DNA of 64,000 nt from an uncultured Bacteroidales bacterium (GCA_902779085.1 CACYZY010000005.1:1-64000), one strand, 5' to 3'; numbered from the stretch's first letter, positions 1 through 8,964 are shown. Notes: generated from the sequence alone by a model not told the origin. A program made the numbers and translations.

Positions 1-586
1 CAATACTGCGAAAGGTATTGAATTCAGGCAATGGGCAAATAGTGTACTTAGAAATTATTTGTTAAAGGGATATGCTATTAACCAAAGGCTGGTCAATCTG
101 GAGAATAGCATAGACAATCGTTTTGAAAGCCAAAATGCAAGAATAAATGCCATTGAAACAAAAGTTGATTTCTTTGTCCACACATCCTTGCCCCCTATCG
201 AGGGCATCTTCTTCGATGGCCAAATCTTTGATGCTTACCACTTTGTTGCTGACCTGATTCGCAAGGCGACACGCTCAATCGTACTGATTGACAACTATGT
301 AGATGACTCAGTACTGGCCATCTTGGACAAGAGACAGAGTGGTGTCTCGGCAACTATCTACACGCAGAAAATCAGTCAGCAACTGCAACTGGACATCAGC
401 AAGCATAATGCACAGTACCCTCCTGTCAAGGTGGAACTTTTCAACAAAGCCCACGACCGTTTCCTGTTAATTGATGACGAGGTATATCACATCGGGGCAT
501 CCATCAAAGACTTGGGCAAGAAGTGGTTTGCCTTCACCCTTATGAAGGACATAACGGCAGATGAACTGGTGCAGAAGATTCAATAA
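1..586 (+). CDS. RhuM-family protein, C-terminal part (gene enters from left edge)
   Basis: The reading frame is open from base 2 to the stop at 584-586, so this is the last 194 residues of a gene that begins outside the window; the TTG at 59 is only an internal codon. The first visible residues (NTAKGIEFRQWANSVLR) are typical of the RhuM/virulence-protein family, whose N-terminus normally carries a DNA-binding domain; that part is not visible here. A short coiled-coil-like stretch (ENSIDNRFESQNARINAIE) follows. The C-terminal half contains LIDNYVDDSVL and, at about visible residue 151, HDRFLLIDD followed by HIGASIKDLGKKW, which resembles a single HxD half of a phospholipase-D-like fold. RhuM genes are commonly found in accessory islands and near restriction systems. 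Function here is unknown. Confidence 0.8.
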   Translation, partial: NTAKGIEFRQWANSVLRNYLLKGYAINQRLVNLENSIDNRFESQNARINAIETKVDFFVHTSLPPIEGIFFDGQIFDAYHFVADLIRKATRSIVLIDNYVDDSVLAILDKRQSGVSATIYTQKISQQLQLDISKHNAQYPPVKVELFNKAHDRFLLIDDEVYHIGASIKDLGKKWFAFTLMKDITADELVQKIQ

Positions 587-767
587 GTTACTATAAACTA
601 CCAGTCCTTGCCCGACTAACAGAATAACAGAATAACATTTGGTTTTGCAATAACAAGGCGAACAGCCATCAGCACTACTTCGTGCATGGGGTATGGATGG
701 GGATTGTCTGTTTATTTTGGTAAACTGAAAGTATGCAACATTTTTCTCGAAATAAACACGAAAGTGT

Positions 768-798
768 TTTGATATATCTACGGATTGATATAAATTTG
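768..798 (+). promoter_or_regulatory. Bacteroidales-type promoter of the riboswitch transcript
   Basis: TTTG at 768-771 and TAAATTTG at 791-798 are separated by 19 bp, a full match to the Bacteroidetes TTTG / TAnnTTTG promoter. Transcription would start near 802, just before the riboswitch. A perfect hairpin-forming inverted repeat (AAACAC, GAAA loop, GTGTTT, 754-769) overlaps the upstream box and could be an operator; that is inference. Confidence 0.75.
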
Positions 799-807
799 CA
801 CCCAGAA

Positions 808-990
808 TTGGTTCCGACGTGGTGGTTCGCCGCTTCGGATTAAAAGGGAATCAGGTGAGAGTCCTGGACAGTCCCGCTGCTGTGAAGCTCGTCAATGCTC
901 TCTGGCACATGCTAATTGCCACTAACAAATCTAGCCATGAAAAGTTGGGAAGGCGCCAGAGGGTGAGTCAGTCAGAAGACCTGCCGTTCA
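808..990 (+). ncRNA. Cobalamin (B12) riboswitch
   Basis: The conserved core elements occur in the right order: GAATCAGGTGAGAGTCCTGG with ACAGTCCCGCTGCTGTGAAG (849-887), GCCACT (918-923), GGGAAGGCGCC (947-957) and the B12-box-like end GTCAGTCAGAAGACCTGCC (about 967-985). Such RNAs bind adenosylcobalamin or a related corrinoid and usually shut off the gene downstream when the ligand is present. A short hairpin at 1003-1020 (CGCCT/AGGCG) lies after the core and may be the regulatory hairpin that makes the kissing-loop contact or controls ribosome access; no U-rich terminator is obvious, so translational control seems more likely. The regulated gene is the DASS transporter that starts 75 bases later. 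Confidence 0.93.
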
Positions 991-1064
991 TTAAAGGCTA
1001 TCCGCCTCGTGGGTTAGGCGCGTAGTACGAAAACATTGTTTTTCTATTTACATGTACTGTTTTT

Positions 1065-2588
1065 ATGTTTAAAAACTTTCATGGCTTCAGCATGTTTGAG
1101 CAATATCAGGCATGGAAGCGGGAACGTAGAGAGCGTAAGAGCTTTAAGTATCGCCTCTCTGTAACTACTATCAAACTGATTTTCATCATCAGTTGTACTT
1201 TCTTGATGTTGTTTTTACCAACCACTGCGTTAGGCATACCGGACCTCACGCTGGTGGAACAACGAGTAATTGCCATCTTCGTATTTGCTACCTTGATGTG
1301 GCTATTGGAGCCTGTGCCGGCATGGACCACCTCGATGGGCATCGTGGTACTGCTCTTGCTGACTTGCAGCGACAGTTCGCTTTGGTTCATGCGCAACGAA
1401 CTGCCTAACCAGTCGCTGGGTGAGTTCATCCACTACAAGTCAATACTCAACAGTTTCTCCGACCCTATCATCATGCTGTTTATCGGTGGTTTCATCATGG
1501 CCATCGCTACCTCTAAGAGTGGGCTGGATGCTACACTGGCCAAGGTGATGCTGAAGCCTTTCGGTACACAGAGCCGTTTCGTGCTGTTGGGTTTCATACT
1601 GCTTACGGCTTGGTTCTCGATGTTCATCAGCAATACGGCCACCGCTGCTATGATGCTGACCTTCCTCACCCCTGTGATGAAGTCGCTTCCTGCCGACGGC
1701 AAAGGCAAGATAGCACTGGCAATGTCTATCCCTATTGCTGCCAACCTGGGTGGTATAGGTACCCCCATCGGCACGCCTCCCAATGCCATAGCATTGCGTT
1801 ACCTGAACAATCCTGACGGCCTGAACCTGAACATTGGTTTCGGTGAATGGATGATGGTGATGTTCCCCTTTGTCATTGTAATATTGCTCATTGCCTGGGT
1901 ATTGTTACTCAATATTTTCCCCTTCAAACAGAAGAAGATTGTGCTGAACATTCAGCACGAGCACAAGCAGAGCTGGCGCGACTGGGTGGTGTATATCACT
2001 TTCTGCGTGACAGTGAGCATGTGGGTGCTCGACAAATATACGGGCGTGAATGCCAACGCAGTGGCCATGATACCTGTGGCAGTGTTTGCCTTGACGGGCA
2101 TCATTGGCAAGCGTGACTTGGAAGAGCTGAACTGGAGCGTGCTCTGGATGGTGGCTGGCGGTTTTGCCTTGGGTGTGGCACTCGAGGAGTCGGGCTTGGC
2201 CATGCACCTGATTAATGCTATACCATTTGACACATGGCCTGCTTTGGCCATCATCATTGGCTCTGGTTTGCTGTGTTACATCCTTTCAAACTTCATCAGC
2301 AACACGGCTACGGCTACGTTGTTAGTACCAATCCTGGCGATTGTGGGTACGAGCATGGGCGACCAACTGGATCACCTGGGTGGCATCTCTACCTTGCTGA
2401 TTGGTATTGCCCTCAGCTCATCTATGGCGATGCTGTTGCCTATCAGTACACCTCCTAACGCTATGGCGCATTCAACGGGCTTTATCAGTCAGAAAGACAT
2501 GATGAAAGCTGGATTGATTATGGGTATCATCGGCTTGGTACTGGGTTATCTGATGCTGATAGTATTGGGAAGTCATGGACTTTTATAA
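1065..2588 (+). CDS. DASS/SLC13-family divalent anion (dicarboxylate) transporter under B12 riboswitch
   Basis: A 507-residue membrane protein with roughly a dozen hydrophobic segments. It has both SNT signatures of the DASS (VcINDY-like) fold, MFISNTATAAMML near residue 187-199 and NFISNTATATLLVP near 410, plus the paired PIGTPPNAIA and PISTPPNAMA loops that line the sodium and substrate sites. DASS members carry succinate, other C4-dicarboxylates, citrate or sulfate, usually with sodium; some exchange rather than import. The basic N-terminus (KRERRERKSFKYR) should be cytoplasmic. ATG 1092 in the same frame is an alternative start. The gene is preceded by a cobalamin riboswitch and followed by a strong terminator, so it is a single-gene B12-controlled unit. 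Succinate as substrate is inference. Confidence 0.9.
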   Translation: MFKNFHGFSMFEQYQAWKRERRERKSFKYRLSVTTIKLIFIISCTFLMLFLPTTALGIPDLTLVEQRVIAIFVFATLMWLLEPVPAWTTSMGIVVLLLLTCSDSSLWFMRNELPNQSLGEFIHYKSILNSFSDPIIMLFIGGFIMAIATSKSGLDATLAKVMLKPFGTQSRFVLLGFILLTAWFSMFISNTATAAMMLTFLTPVMKSLPADGKGKIALAMSIPIAANLGGIGTPIGTPPNAIALRYLNNPDGLNLNIGFGEWMMVMFPFVIVILLIAWVLLLNIFPFKQKKIVLNIQHEHKQSWRDWVVYITFCVTVSMWVLDKYTGVNANAVAMIPVAVFALTGIIGKRDLEELNWSVLWMVAGGFALGVALEESGLAMHLINAIPFDTWPALAIIIGSGLLCYILSNFISNTATATLLVPILAIVGTSMGDQLDHLGGISTLLIGIALSSSMAMLLPISTPPNAMAHSTGFISQKDMMKAGLIMGIIGLVLGYLMLIVLGSHGLL

Positions 2589-2632
2589 TTAATATTTTTC
2601 TTTTCTACCATTGTACACTCATGTGTGAATAA

Positions 2633-2675
2633 GGCGGCTATTGTCTGAGACAGATAATAGTCGCCATCATTTTAG
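2633..2675 (+). terminator. Intrinsic terminator of the DASS transporter gene
   Basis: A 15-bp stem (2633-2647 with 2651-2665, two G-U pairs, 3-base loop) is followed by a short T-rich run. It lies 45 bases after the transporter stop. Confidence 0.75.
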
Positions 2676-2700
2676 GTTATCAGCCGCATTTGTCATACAC

Positions 2701-2735
2701 AAAAAGAGGATGCGCATTTGCACATCCTCTTAATT
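2701..2735. terminator. Bidirectional terminator between convergent genes
   Basis: A perfect 9-bp stem (AAGAGGATG at 2704-2712 with CATCCTCTT at 2723-2731) is flanked by AAAAA on the left, which reads as a U-tract on the minus strand. It lies just after the stop of the minus-strand esterase and serves mainly that gene. Confidence 0.85.
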
Positions 2736-2751
2736 TATATAGCGTTACTTC

Positions 2752-3888
2752 TTACTTGAACAACAATGGAGCAAAGGTGTTCAGGTACAGACGCCAGTTC
2801 TTCCACTCGTGGCCACCTGTGCTCTCATAGAAGGTATGAGGCATGCCGTTGCGGGTCAGGGCTTTGTCGAGCACCTGGTTGTTAGGATAAGCGAAGTCTG
2901 CGGTACCACATCCAATCCAGTAGAGCTTGTAGCCTGCCTTCTTGATGCCTTGCAGTTGCTGATCCAGTGTGTCGCTCTCACGAGTACCTGCACTCAGTGG
3001 GCAAATATAGTCGAACTTGTCAGGATACAAGGTAGTAGCTGCAAAGGTGTGACCACCACCCATTGACAAACCTGCGATGGCGCGTGAGGCCTTCTTTGGT
3101 ATTGCACGGTATTCTTTCTCGATGAATGGAACGAGCTCTTCTACCAGGCTTCTTACATAGATATTGGCATTCTCAGGAGCACGATAGTCATAGTTCTTGA
3201 CTGGCAAGCCCATGGTACCTGCAGCCTGCTGACCTGGGTTGCCGTTAGGCATTACCACAATCATAGGCACTGCCTTGCCCTGCTCGATGAGGTTGTCCAT
3301 GATCTGAGCGGTACGGCCCATGCTTGACCAAGCTTCCTCGTCGCCACCTGCACCATGCAGCAGATAGAGCACTGGGTACTTCTGCTTGCTGTTCTCGTAG
3401 CCGTAAGGGGTATAGACAGTGACACGACGGTTGATGCCGAGGATGTTGCTGTCGTACCAACGGTAACTTACGGTGCCGCGATGTGCCAATGTCTCGTTGT
3501 AGTTAGCTGAACGCTCGCCTGGCACCAACAGCATGTTCAGGTAACGGGTACCGTCACGCTGTACCATGTAGTTGCGGGGGTCGTTCACGCTTACACCGTC
3601 AACGATGAAGTTGTAGGTATAAATCTCTGGTTCGGGAGCAGCGATGGTGACTTCCCAAACGCCGTCATTGCCCTTGGTCAAAGGCACAACATCGGTGTAA
3701 TTAGCCATCCAGTTGCCATAGAGGTTGACTACGGTAGCATAGTTGGCACTCAGACGGAAGGTAACTGAATCACCTTTGATCTCTGGTGATACGATTTGCT
3801 GTGCATTGCGGCTGAAATTAGCCAACTCCTGTGCACTTGCACCTACTGCCATCATAGCAGCAAATGCGAATAAAAGAATTTTTTTCAT
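2752..3888 (-). CDS. Secreted CE1-type carbohydrate esterase (feruloyl/acetylxylan esterase-like)
   Basis: A 378-residue protein with an N-terminal signal peptide (about 1-20, cut after GASAQ). Residues about 30-125 form a small E-set/CBM48-like beta domain (YTYNFIVDG, NDPRNYMVQRDG) seen at the front of many Bacteroidetes CE1 esterases. The alpha/beta-hydrolase follows, with LYLLHGAGGDEEAW, the nucleophile elbow GLSMGG (Ser275), and a C-terminal GGHEW that supplies the catalytic histidine (His360). Family members remove ferulate or acetate from plant polysaccharides; the exact ester is not predictable here. It has its own promoter and a terminator, and the next gene upstream is a GH29 fucosidase. 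Confidence 0.88.
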   Translation of the reverse strand: MKKILLFAFAAMMAVGASAQELANFSRNAQQIVSPEIKGDSVTFRLSANYATVVNLYGNWMANYTDVVPLTKGNDGVWEVTIAAPEPEIYTYNFIVDGVSVNDPRNYMVQRDGTRYLNMLLVPGERSANYNETLAHRGTVSYRWYDSNILGINRRVTVYTPYGYENSKQKYPVLYLLHGAGGDEEAWSSMGRTAQIMDNLIEQGKAVPMIVVMPNGNPGQQAAGTMGLPVKNYDYRAPENANIYVRSLVEELVPFIEKEYRAIPKKASRAIAGLSMGGGHTFAATTLYPDKFDYICPLSAGTRESDTLDQQLQGIKKAGYKLYWIGCGTADFAYPNNQVLDKALTRNGMPHTFYESTGGHEWKNWRLYLNTFAPLLFK

Positions 3889-3925
3889 AACTTCGTTTAT
3901 TATAGATTGAAAAACTATTGTGCTA

Positions 3926-3933
3926 CAAATATA
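3926..3933 (-). promoter_or_regulatory. -7 box of the CE1 esterase gene
   Basis: The minus strand reads TATATTTG, a full TAnnTTTG match, 37 bases before the esterase ATG. Confidence 0.55.
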
Positions 3934-3999
3934 AGGCTTTTTATAATATCATGATATATAAAAGTATTTTTTGTGCAACGAGGCATATTTCTTGACTTG

Positions 4000-5436
4000 T
4001 TAAAAGGCTGCCACTTCGCTGATGCAGAGAGGACCACGGGCATCGGTAAAGTTAACCCTCAAGGCGTTGGTTGTCACCTTGGGGAAACGCAAGATACGCT
4101 TATAGCCGATGGTGGTAGTCTCTTCATCCAATGCCAAAGGTTGCCAGTTGCCTTCGTGCAGGTATTCCACATTGAAGTTCTTGACACGTTGTCCCAACGG
4201 GATATATTCCTGCAAGAGGAGGCGGGTAACAGATTGGGGCTGACTGAAAGTGAAGGTCAGAGAACCATTGTTTACGTCATCAGGGGTTGCCCAATAACTC
4301 TCAAAATCACCGTCATTGGCTTGGGTAGCTGCAAAGCGTTTGCCTCGAATGTCGGAAGCCTCGACTTTTGCGTCCAAGAGCAGATTGTTGCCCAACTCTT
4401 GTGTGATGCGTTGATGGAATGTCACCGCATTGATGGAGTCGGTTTGGGAAATCAGCCCTTCTTTGTTGACGGGGAAGTTGAGCAACATGGTGCCGTTGTG
4501 CCCTACGCTCTGGTAATAGATTTCCTGCAAGTCATCGGGAGTCTTCACCTTGTCGTCCTCGCTCTCATGGTAGAACCAACCCGGGCGGATGGACACATCA
4601 CATTCGGCAGCCACCCATGCATCGCCATCAGCATGACCAATGAACAGTTCGTCTCCATTGGGATAACCCGGATAGACCTCAGCAGCACGCAAGAACGACC
4701 AGTTGGTGGCGCCTACATGTCCTGACTCATTGCCTACCCAACGACAGCCAGGACCTGCGTCAGAAAAGCAAATGGCATTGGGTTGCAATTCTTCCACCGT
4801 TGCCCAAGCACGGGGAAAATCGTAATAGTTACGACGGTCGATATTGCGCCGTTCTCTGGCTCCGCCATAGTAACCATCACCTCCATTGGCACCATCAAAC
4901 CAAATCTCGAAGATGTCTCCGTAGCGTGTCATCAAATCTCGCAGCTGGGCGTGATAGTATTCCACATAAGAAGGACTGCCATAGTCGGCACGGTTTCTGT
5001 CCCAAGGAGAGAGATAGACGCCAAACTTCAAACCATACTCTCGACAAGCCTCCGCCAATTCGCCCACCACATCACCGTTATATGACGAGTGGGTGATGTT
5101 ATAATCGGTCAGATCAGTAGGCCACAGACAGAATCCGTCATGATGCTTGGCAGTGATAATCACACCCTTCATGCCAGCTTCCTTGAGGGTGCTTGCCCAC
5201 TGTCTGGTATCCAAACGGGTGGGATTGAATGTCTTGGGGTCGGTATCTCCATACCCCCATTCCATATCATTGAACGTATTGAGTCCGAAATGGATAAAGG
5301 CGTAGGTCTCCATCTGTTGCCAAGCTACTTGCTTGGGGGCAGGGATAGGATAAACGGGTGCTGGAGCCGGGGTGTTGTCGGCACACGAAACGAAGGCCAT
5401 GAAGGCACAGAATATCAAAGTGTTTTTCATCATCAT
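4000..5436 (-). CDS. GH29 alpha-L-fucosidase lipoprotein with C-terminal discoidin-like module
   Basis: A 478-residue enzyme with a lipoprotein signal (lipobox ending at Cys18). GH29 landmarks are clear: YAFIHFGLNTF (45-55), AKHHDGFCLWP (96-106), GVYLSPWDRN and EIWFDGANG, where Asp181 is the expected nucleophile of this retaining family. From about residue 350 to the end a beta module (YWATPDD, TFTFSQPQSVTRLLLQEY, LRVNFTDARG) resembles the F5/8-type discoidin module found in the GH29-B branch, which prefers alpha-1,3/1,4-linked fucose. It probably acts at the cell surface or in the periplasm on host or plant fucosides. It is followed on the same strand by the CE1 esterase but is not next to a SusC/SusD pair. 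Confidence 0.92.
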   Translation of the reverse strand: MMMKNTLIFCAFMAFVSCADNTPAPAPVYPIPAPKQVAWQQMETYAFIHFGLNTFNDMEWGYGDTDPKTFNPTRLDTRQWASTLKEAGMKGVIITAKHHDGFCLWPTDLTDYNITHSSYNGDVVGELAEACREYGLKFGVYLSPWDRNRADYGSPSYVEYYHAQLRDLMTRYGDIFEIWFDGANGGDGYYGGARERRNIDRRNYYDFPRAWATVEELQPNAICFSDAGPGCRWVGNESGHVGATNWSFLRAAEVYPGYPNGDELFIGHADGDAWVAAECDVSIRPGWFYHESEDDKVKTPDDLQEIYYQSVGHNGTMLLNFPVNKEGLISQTDSINAVTFHQRITQELGNNLLLDAKVEASDIRGKRFAATQANDGDFESYWATPDDVNNGSLTFTFSQPQSVTRLLLQEYIPLGQRVKNFNVEYLHEGNWQPLALDEETTTIGYKRILRFPKVTTNALRVNFTDARGPLCISEVAAF

Positions 5437-5461
5437 CTTAACTTATTGGGGTTATTGGCTA

Positions 5462-5469
5462 CAAATATA
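5462..5469 (-). promoter_or_regulatory. -7 box of the GH29 gene
   Basis: The minus strand reads TATATTTG 26 bases before the fucosidase start. It is part of a divergent promoter region shared with the porin gene. Confidence 0.55.
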
Positions 5470-5490
5470 ATGAAAAAAGAATCATTCTTT

Positions 5491-5521
5491 TTGCTAATAT
5501 GTTGGAAAAGGCTTACTTTTG
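5491..5521 (+). promoter_or_regulatory. Promoter of the porin gene
   Basis: TTGC at 5491-5494 (within TTTTTGC) and TACTTTTG at 5514-5521 are spaced 19 bp apart. The start codon follows 14 bases after the -7 box, so the leader is very short. Confidence 0.65.
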
Positions 5522-5534
5522 AAAAGTTATTGTC

Positions 5535-6842
5535 ATGAAATGCCTTATGAGACAAGTATTATTAGCCTTACTATTGGCAGTACCGATGGGCTTGGCTGCC
5601 CAGGATACCGAAAAGGAGAACCAAGTGACGGCCGACATACAGCTGTTGACGCATGGTGAGATACGCAGGGGCGGCTTGCCGAAAGTAGAAGGAGGTAACG
5701 ACAGGTCGAGTTTCCTGTTGGGGCGCTCACGACTGGTGTTGGGCTATGAGCGTCCATATATACAGGCCAAACTGAATATCCAGCATACTGGCATCTGGGG
5801 CCAGGAAGGTAAAGGAAGCGTTAATGTATATGAAGCTTGGGCGAAGTTGAATTCAAAAATCGGACTCTTCATGCAGGTGGGTCGCCAAGTGTTGTCGTAT
5901 GACGATGAACGTATCATTGGTCCCAACGACTGGGCAATGGCGGGTGTTTCACACGATGTGCTGAAGGTGGGCTATGAGGGTCATGGGCACAAGCTGCATG
6001 CCATCTTTGCCTACAACCAAAATGGCGATAACGCCGATATGGGTACCAGCTTTTACGAGAATGGTTCAATGCCCTATAAGAGCATGATCACAGCTTGGTA
6101 CCACTATGATGTTCCCAATTTCCCTCTGGGTGCTTCACTGCTACTCATGAACATCGGTATGCAAGGAGGATTTATAGATCAGAACCCACATACCGAATGG
6201 CAACAAGTGTGGGGTGGCTATCTTAAATTCAGTCCTAAGAAGTGGAGCCTGGAGGGTTCCTACTACCGTCAGACGGGACGTGAGGAGCACGGTGGCAAGC
6301 TGAGAGCCTGGATGGCAAGCGTGAAGGGAACCTTTGACCCATCTCCTGTCATCGGTTTCGATGCCGGGTATGATTACATGAGCGGTGACAAGTATTTCAA
6401 CATTCCCCCAAATGGTACCATAGGACTGATAAAACACGATGTGATAAGAGGCTTCAACCCTGTATATGGTTCACATCATAAGTTCTATGGAGCTATGGAT
6501 TTCTTCTATCTCACCACCTATGTTAACGGATTTACTCCTGGTTTGCAAAACGCCCAATTTGGCGTGCATATACAACCCCTGAAGGGCTTGAAACTCAGTA
6601 CCAGTTATCACTATTTTGCGACAGCTGTCAAAATGAAAGATCTGGACAGAAGTCTTGGACATGAAATAGAGTTGGAGGGTTCTTACCAAATCATTAAAGA
6701 CGTGGAGTTGTCGCTGGGTTTCTCATATATGACGGGCACAAAGACGATGGAGAAACTGAAGCGAGCTGCCAACGACAGCAGTTTGCGTTGGGCATGGGTA
6801 TCGCTGAACATCACGCCGAGAATTTTCACTACTAAGTGGTGA
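5535..6842 (+). CDS. Outer-membrane beta-barrel porin (alginate-export/AlgE-like family)
   Basis: A 435-residue protein with a cleavable signal peptide (MRQVLLALLLAVPMGLAAQ). The rest is alternating hydrophobic and polar strands rich in Tyr, Trp and Gly (YIQAKLNIQHTGIW, KLGLFMQVGRQVLSYDDERIIG, SLEGSYYRQTGREEHG), ending in an aromatic residue (TTKW), as expected of an outer-membrane barrel. The RSRLVLGYERP and GRQVLSYDDERIIGPNDWAM segments fit the alginate-export domain family, which in Bacteroidetes is usually a general porin rather than an alginate exporter. Substrate unknown. It is divergent from the GH29 gene and has its own promoter. Confidence 0.75.
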   Translation: MKCLMRQVLLALLLAVPMGLAAQDTEKENQVTADIQLLTHGEIRRGGLPKVEGGNDRSSFLLGRSRLVLGYERPYIQAKLNIQHTGIWGQEGKGSVNVYEAWAKLNSKIGLFMQVGRQVLSYDDERIIGPNDWAMAGVSHDVLKVGYEGHGHKLHAIFAYNQNGDNADMGTSFYENGSMPYKSMITAWYHYDVPNFPLGASLLLMNIGMQGGFIDQNPHTEWQQVWGGYLKFSPKKWSLEGSYYRQTGREEHGGKLRAWMASVKGTFDPSPVIGFDAGYDYMSGDKYFNIPPNGTIGLIKHDVIRGFNPVYGSHHKFYGAMDFFYLTTYVNGFTPGLQNAQFGVHIQPLKGLKLSTSYHYFATAVKMKDLDRSLGHEIELEGSYQIIKDVELSLGFSYMTGTKTMEKLKRAANDSSLRWAWVSLNITPRIFTTKW

Positions 6843-6893
6843 TTATTAATATTATTTACGACTTCGTATGCCATGAGTTAGCAAAATTATATT

Positions 6894-6901
6894 TAATTTT
6901 G
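6894..6901 (+). promoter_or_regulatory. -7 box of the M3 peptidase operon
   Basis: TAATTTTG matches TAnnTTTG and lies 18 bases before the start at 6919. No good -33 box is seen. Confidence 0.5.
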
Positions 6902-6918
6902 CGCCTTAAATAAAGCAA

Positions 6919-8964
6919 ATGATAATGAATCCATTCTTTGGTACATATAATACTCCTCATGGTACAGTACCTTTCGACCAGATTAAGCTGGAGCACTACG
7001 AACCAGCTATTGTGGAAGGCATAGCACAGCAAAAAGCCGAGATTGACTCTATTGTCAACAATCCAGAAGCGCCCACTTTCGCAAATACTATAGAACCATA
7101 CGAGCTGTCGGGCGATTTGTTGGAACGCACCACTAATGTGTTTGCCAACCAACTGAGTGCTAATACCTGCGATGAATTACAAGAGCTGGCCAACAAACTG
7201 ATGCCCATGCTCAGTGAGCATGAGAACGACATCTTCCTGAACGAAAAGCTGTTCGCACGCATCAAACAAGTATATGACAATAGAAACAATGAGCAGTTGA
7301 ACGCTGAACAGCTAAAATTGCTGGAAGATATCTATATAGGCTTTACTCGCAGTGGTGCCAACCTGAATGATGAGCAGAAAGCCACCCTACGTGAACTGAC
7401 CAAGCAACTGAGTCTGCTATCATTGCAGTTCAGCAACAATCTTCTAAAGGAGACCAACGATTATCAGTTGCACCTGACAAACGAAGATGACTTAGAGGGG
7501 TTGCCTGACAGTGCTGTTGAGGCAGCTCGTGAAACGGCAGAAGAAAAAGGATTAGATGGATGGGTGTTCACCTTAAAGAGTCCCTCCTTCTCTCCTTTTA
7601 TGATGTATGCTGACAACAGAAATTTGCGCCAACAGCTTTACATGGCTTACAACACACGTTGTACGCACGATAATGCGCAGAACAATATGGAAGTGGTGAA
7701 GCAATTGGTGAACCTGCGTATGCAGGTGGCACAACTGCTGGGCTACAAGACATACGCCGACTACGCATTGGAAAGACGTATGGCTCTCGACCAGGCACAT
7801 GTATATAAACTGTTGAATGACCTGTTGGATGCTTATACTCCTACTGCTCACAAAGAAATAGATGAGGTACAGGCACTGGCTCGTGAACTTGAAGGTGATG
7901 ATTTCAACTTGATGCCTTGGGATTTGGGCTACTATTCTCACAAACTGAAGGAGCGCAAGTTCAACCTTGACAACGAGAAACTGCGTCCTTACTTCGAGCT
8001 GAGCAAGGTGAAACAAGGAGTGTTTGGTTTGGCTACACGTTTGTATGGCATTACCTTTAAAGAGAACAAGGACATCCCTGTCTATCACCCCGATGTTGAT
8101 GCTTATGAGGTATTTGACAAAGATGGTAGTTTCTTGGCAGTACTCTATACAGATTTCTATCCTCGTGAAGGGAAACAAGGGGGAGCCTGGATGACCTCCT
8201 ATAAGGAACAATGGATTGACAGGAAGACGGGAGAGAACAGTCGCCCACATATCTCACTGGTGATGAATTTCACCAAACCCACCAAGGAAAAGCCTGCTTT
8301 GCTGACTCATGGCGAAGTGAATACTTTCCTGCATGAGTTCGGACATAGTTTGCACGGCATGTTTGCCAATACCACCTACAGAACACTGAGCGGAACGAGC
8401 GTGTTCTGGGATTTTGTGGAACTGCCTTCACAGTTTATGGAGAATTATGCTGTGGAAAAAGACTTCCTACATACTTTCGCATATCACTACAAGACTGGCG
8501 AACTACTGCCTGATGAGTTGGTGCAGAGCATTATCGACTCACAGAATTTCAACATTGCCTACGCTAGCCTTCGTCAAGTAAGCTTTGGTCTGTTGGATAT
8601 GGCATGGTACACTCGCCAGGAAGCTTTTGACGGTGATGTGATATCTTACGAAAGAAAAGCATGGGAACCTGCTCAGGTTCTTCCACAGGTTGAAGGAACC
8701 TGCATGAGCGTACAGTTCTCCCATATCTTCGCAGGAGGGTATGCTGCTGGCTATTATAGCTACAAATGGGCAGAGGTGTTGGATGCTGATGCGTTTGCCC
8801 TTTTCAAGCAGAACGGCATTTTCGATTCATCCACAGCTACTTCATTTCGAGAAAACATCTTGTCAAAAGGAGGCACGGAACACCCTATGACTCTTTACAA
8901 GCGTTTTAGGGGACAGGAGCCTACTATCGACGCATTATTAATCCGCAACGGTATCAAACAATGA
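6919..8964 (+). CDS. M3-family zinc peptidase (peptidyl-dipeptidase Dcp / oligopeptidase A type)
   Basis: A 681-residue protein without a signal peptide, so probably cytoplasmic. The zinc motif HEFGHSLHG has His472, Glu473 and His476, with the M3-type surroundings LLTHGEVNTFLHEFGHSLHG and FWDFVELPSQFMENY further on. Length fits the Dcp/OpdA group (about 680-720). These enzymes finish the breakdown of short peptides, Dcp releasing C-terminal dipeptides. The N-terminus NPFFGTYNTPHGTVPF is the usual Bacteroidales form; ATG 6925 is an alternative start. The stop overlaps the next start (ATGA), so it is the first gene of a tight run with the DUF4847 lipoprotein and the deaminase. Confidence 0.92.
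   Translation: MIMNPFFGTYNTPHGTVPFDQIKLEHYEPAIVEGIAQQKAEIDSIVNNPEAPTFANTIEPYELSGDLLERTTNVFANQLSANTCDELQELANKLMPMLSEHENDIFLNEKLFARIKQVYDNRNNEQLNAEQLKLLEDIYIGFTRSGANLNDEQKATLRELTKQLSLLSLQFSNNLLKETNDYQLHLTNEDDLEGLPDSAVEAARETAEEKGLDGWVFTLKSPSFSPFMMYADNRNLRQQLYMAYNTRCTHDNAQNNMEVVKQLVNLRMQVAQLLGYKTYADYALERRMALDQAHVYKLLNDLLDAYTPTAHKEIDEVQALARELEGDDFNLMPWDLGYYSHKLKERKFNLDNEKLRPYFELSKVKQGVFGLATRLYGITFKENKDIPVYHPDVDAYEVFDKDGSFLAVLYTDFYPREGKQGGAWMTSYKEQWIDRKTGENSRPHISLVMNFTKPTKEKPALLTHGEVNTFLHEFGHSLHGMFANTTYRTLSGTSVFWDFVELPSQFMENYAVEKDFLHTFAYHYKTGELLPDELVQSIIDSQNFNIAYASLRQVSFGLLDMAWYTRQEAFDGDVISYERKAWEPAQVLPQVEGTCMSVQFSHIFAGGYAAGYYSYKWAEVLDADAFALFKQNGIFDSSTATSFRENILSKGGTEHPMTLYKRFRGQEPTIDALLIRNGIKQ

Noticed and set aside
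819-1025. Open frame of 68 codons on the plus strand
   Set aside because: It lies entirely in the cobalamin riboswitch.
3973-4725. 250-codon frame opposite the fucosidase gene
   Set aside because: Antisense shadow; the GH29 motifs on the other strand are unambiguous.
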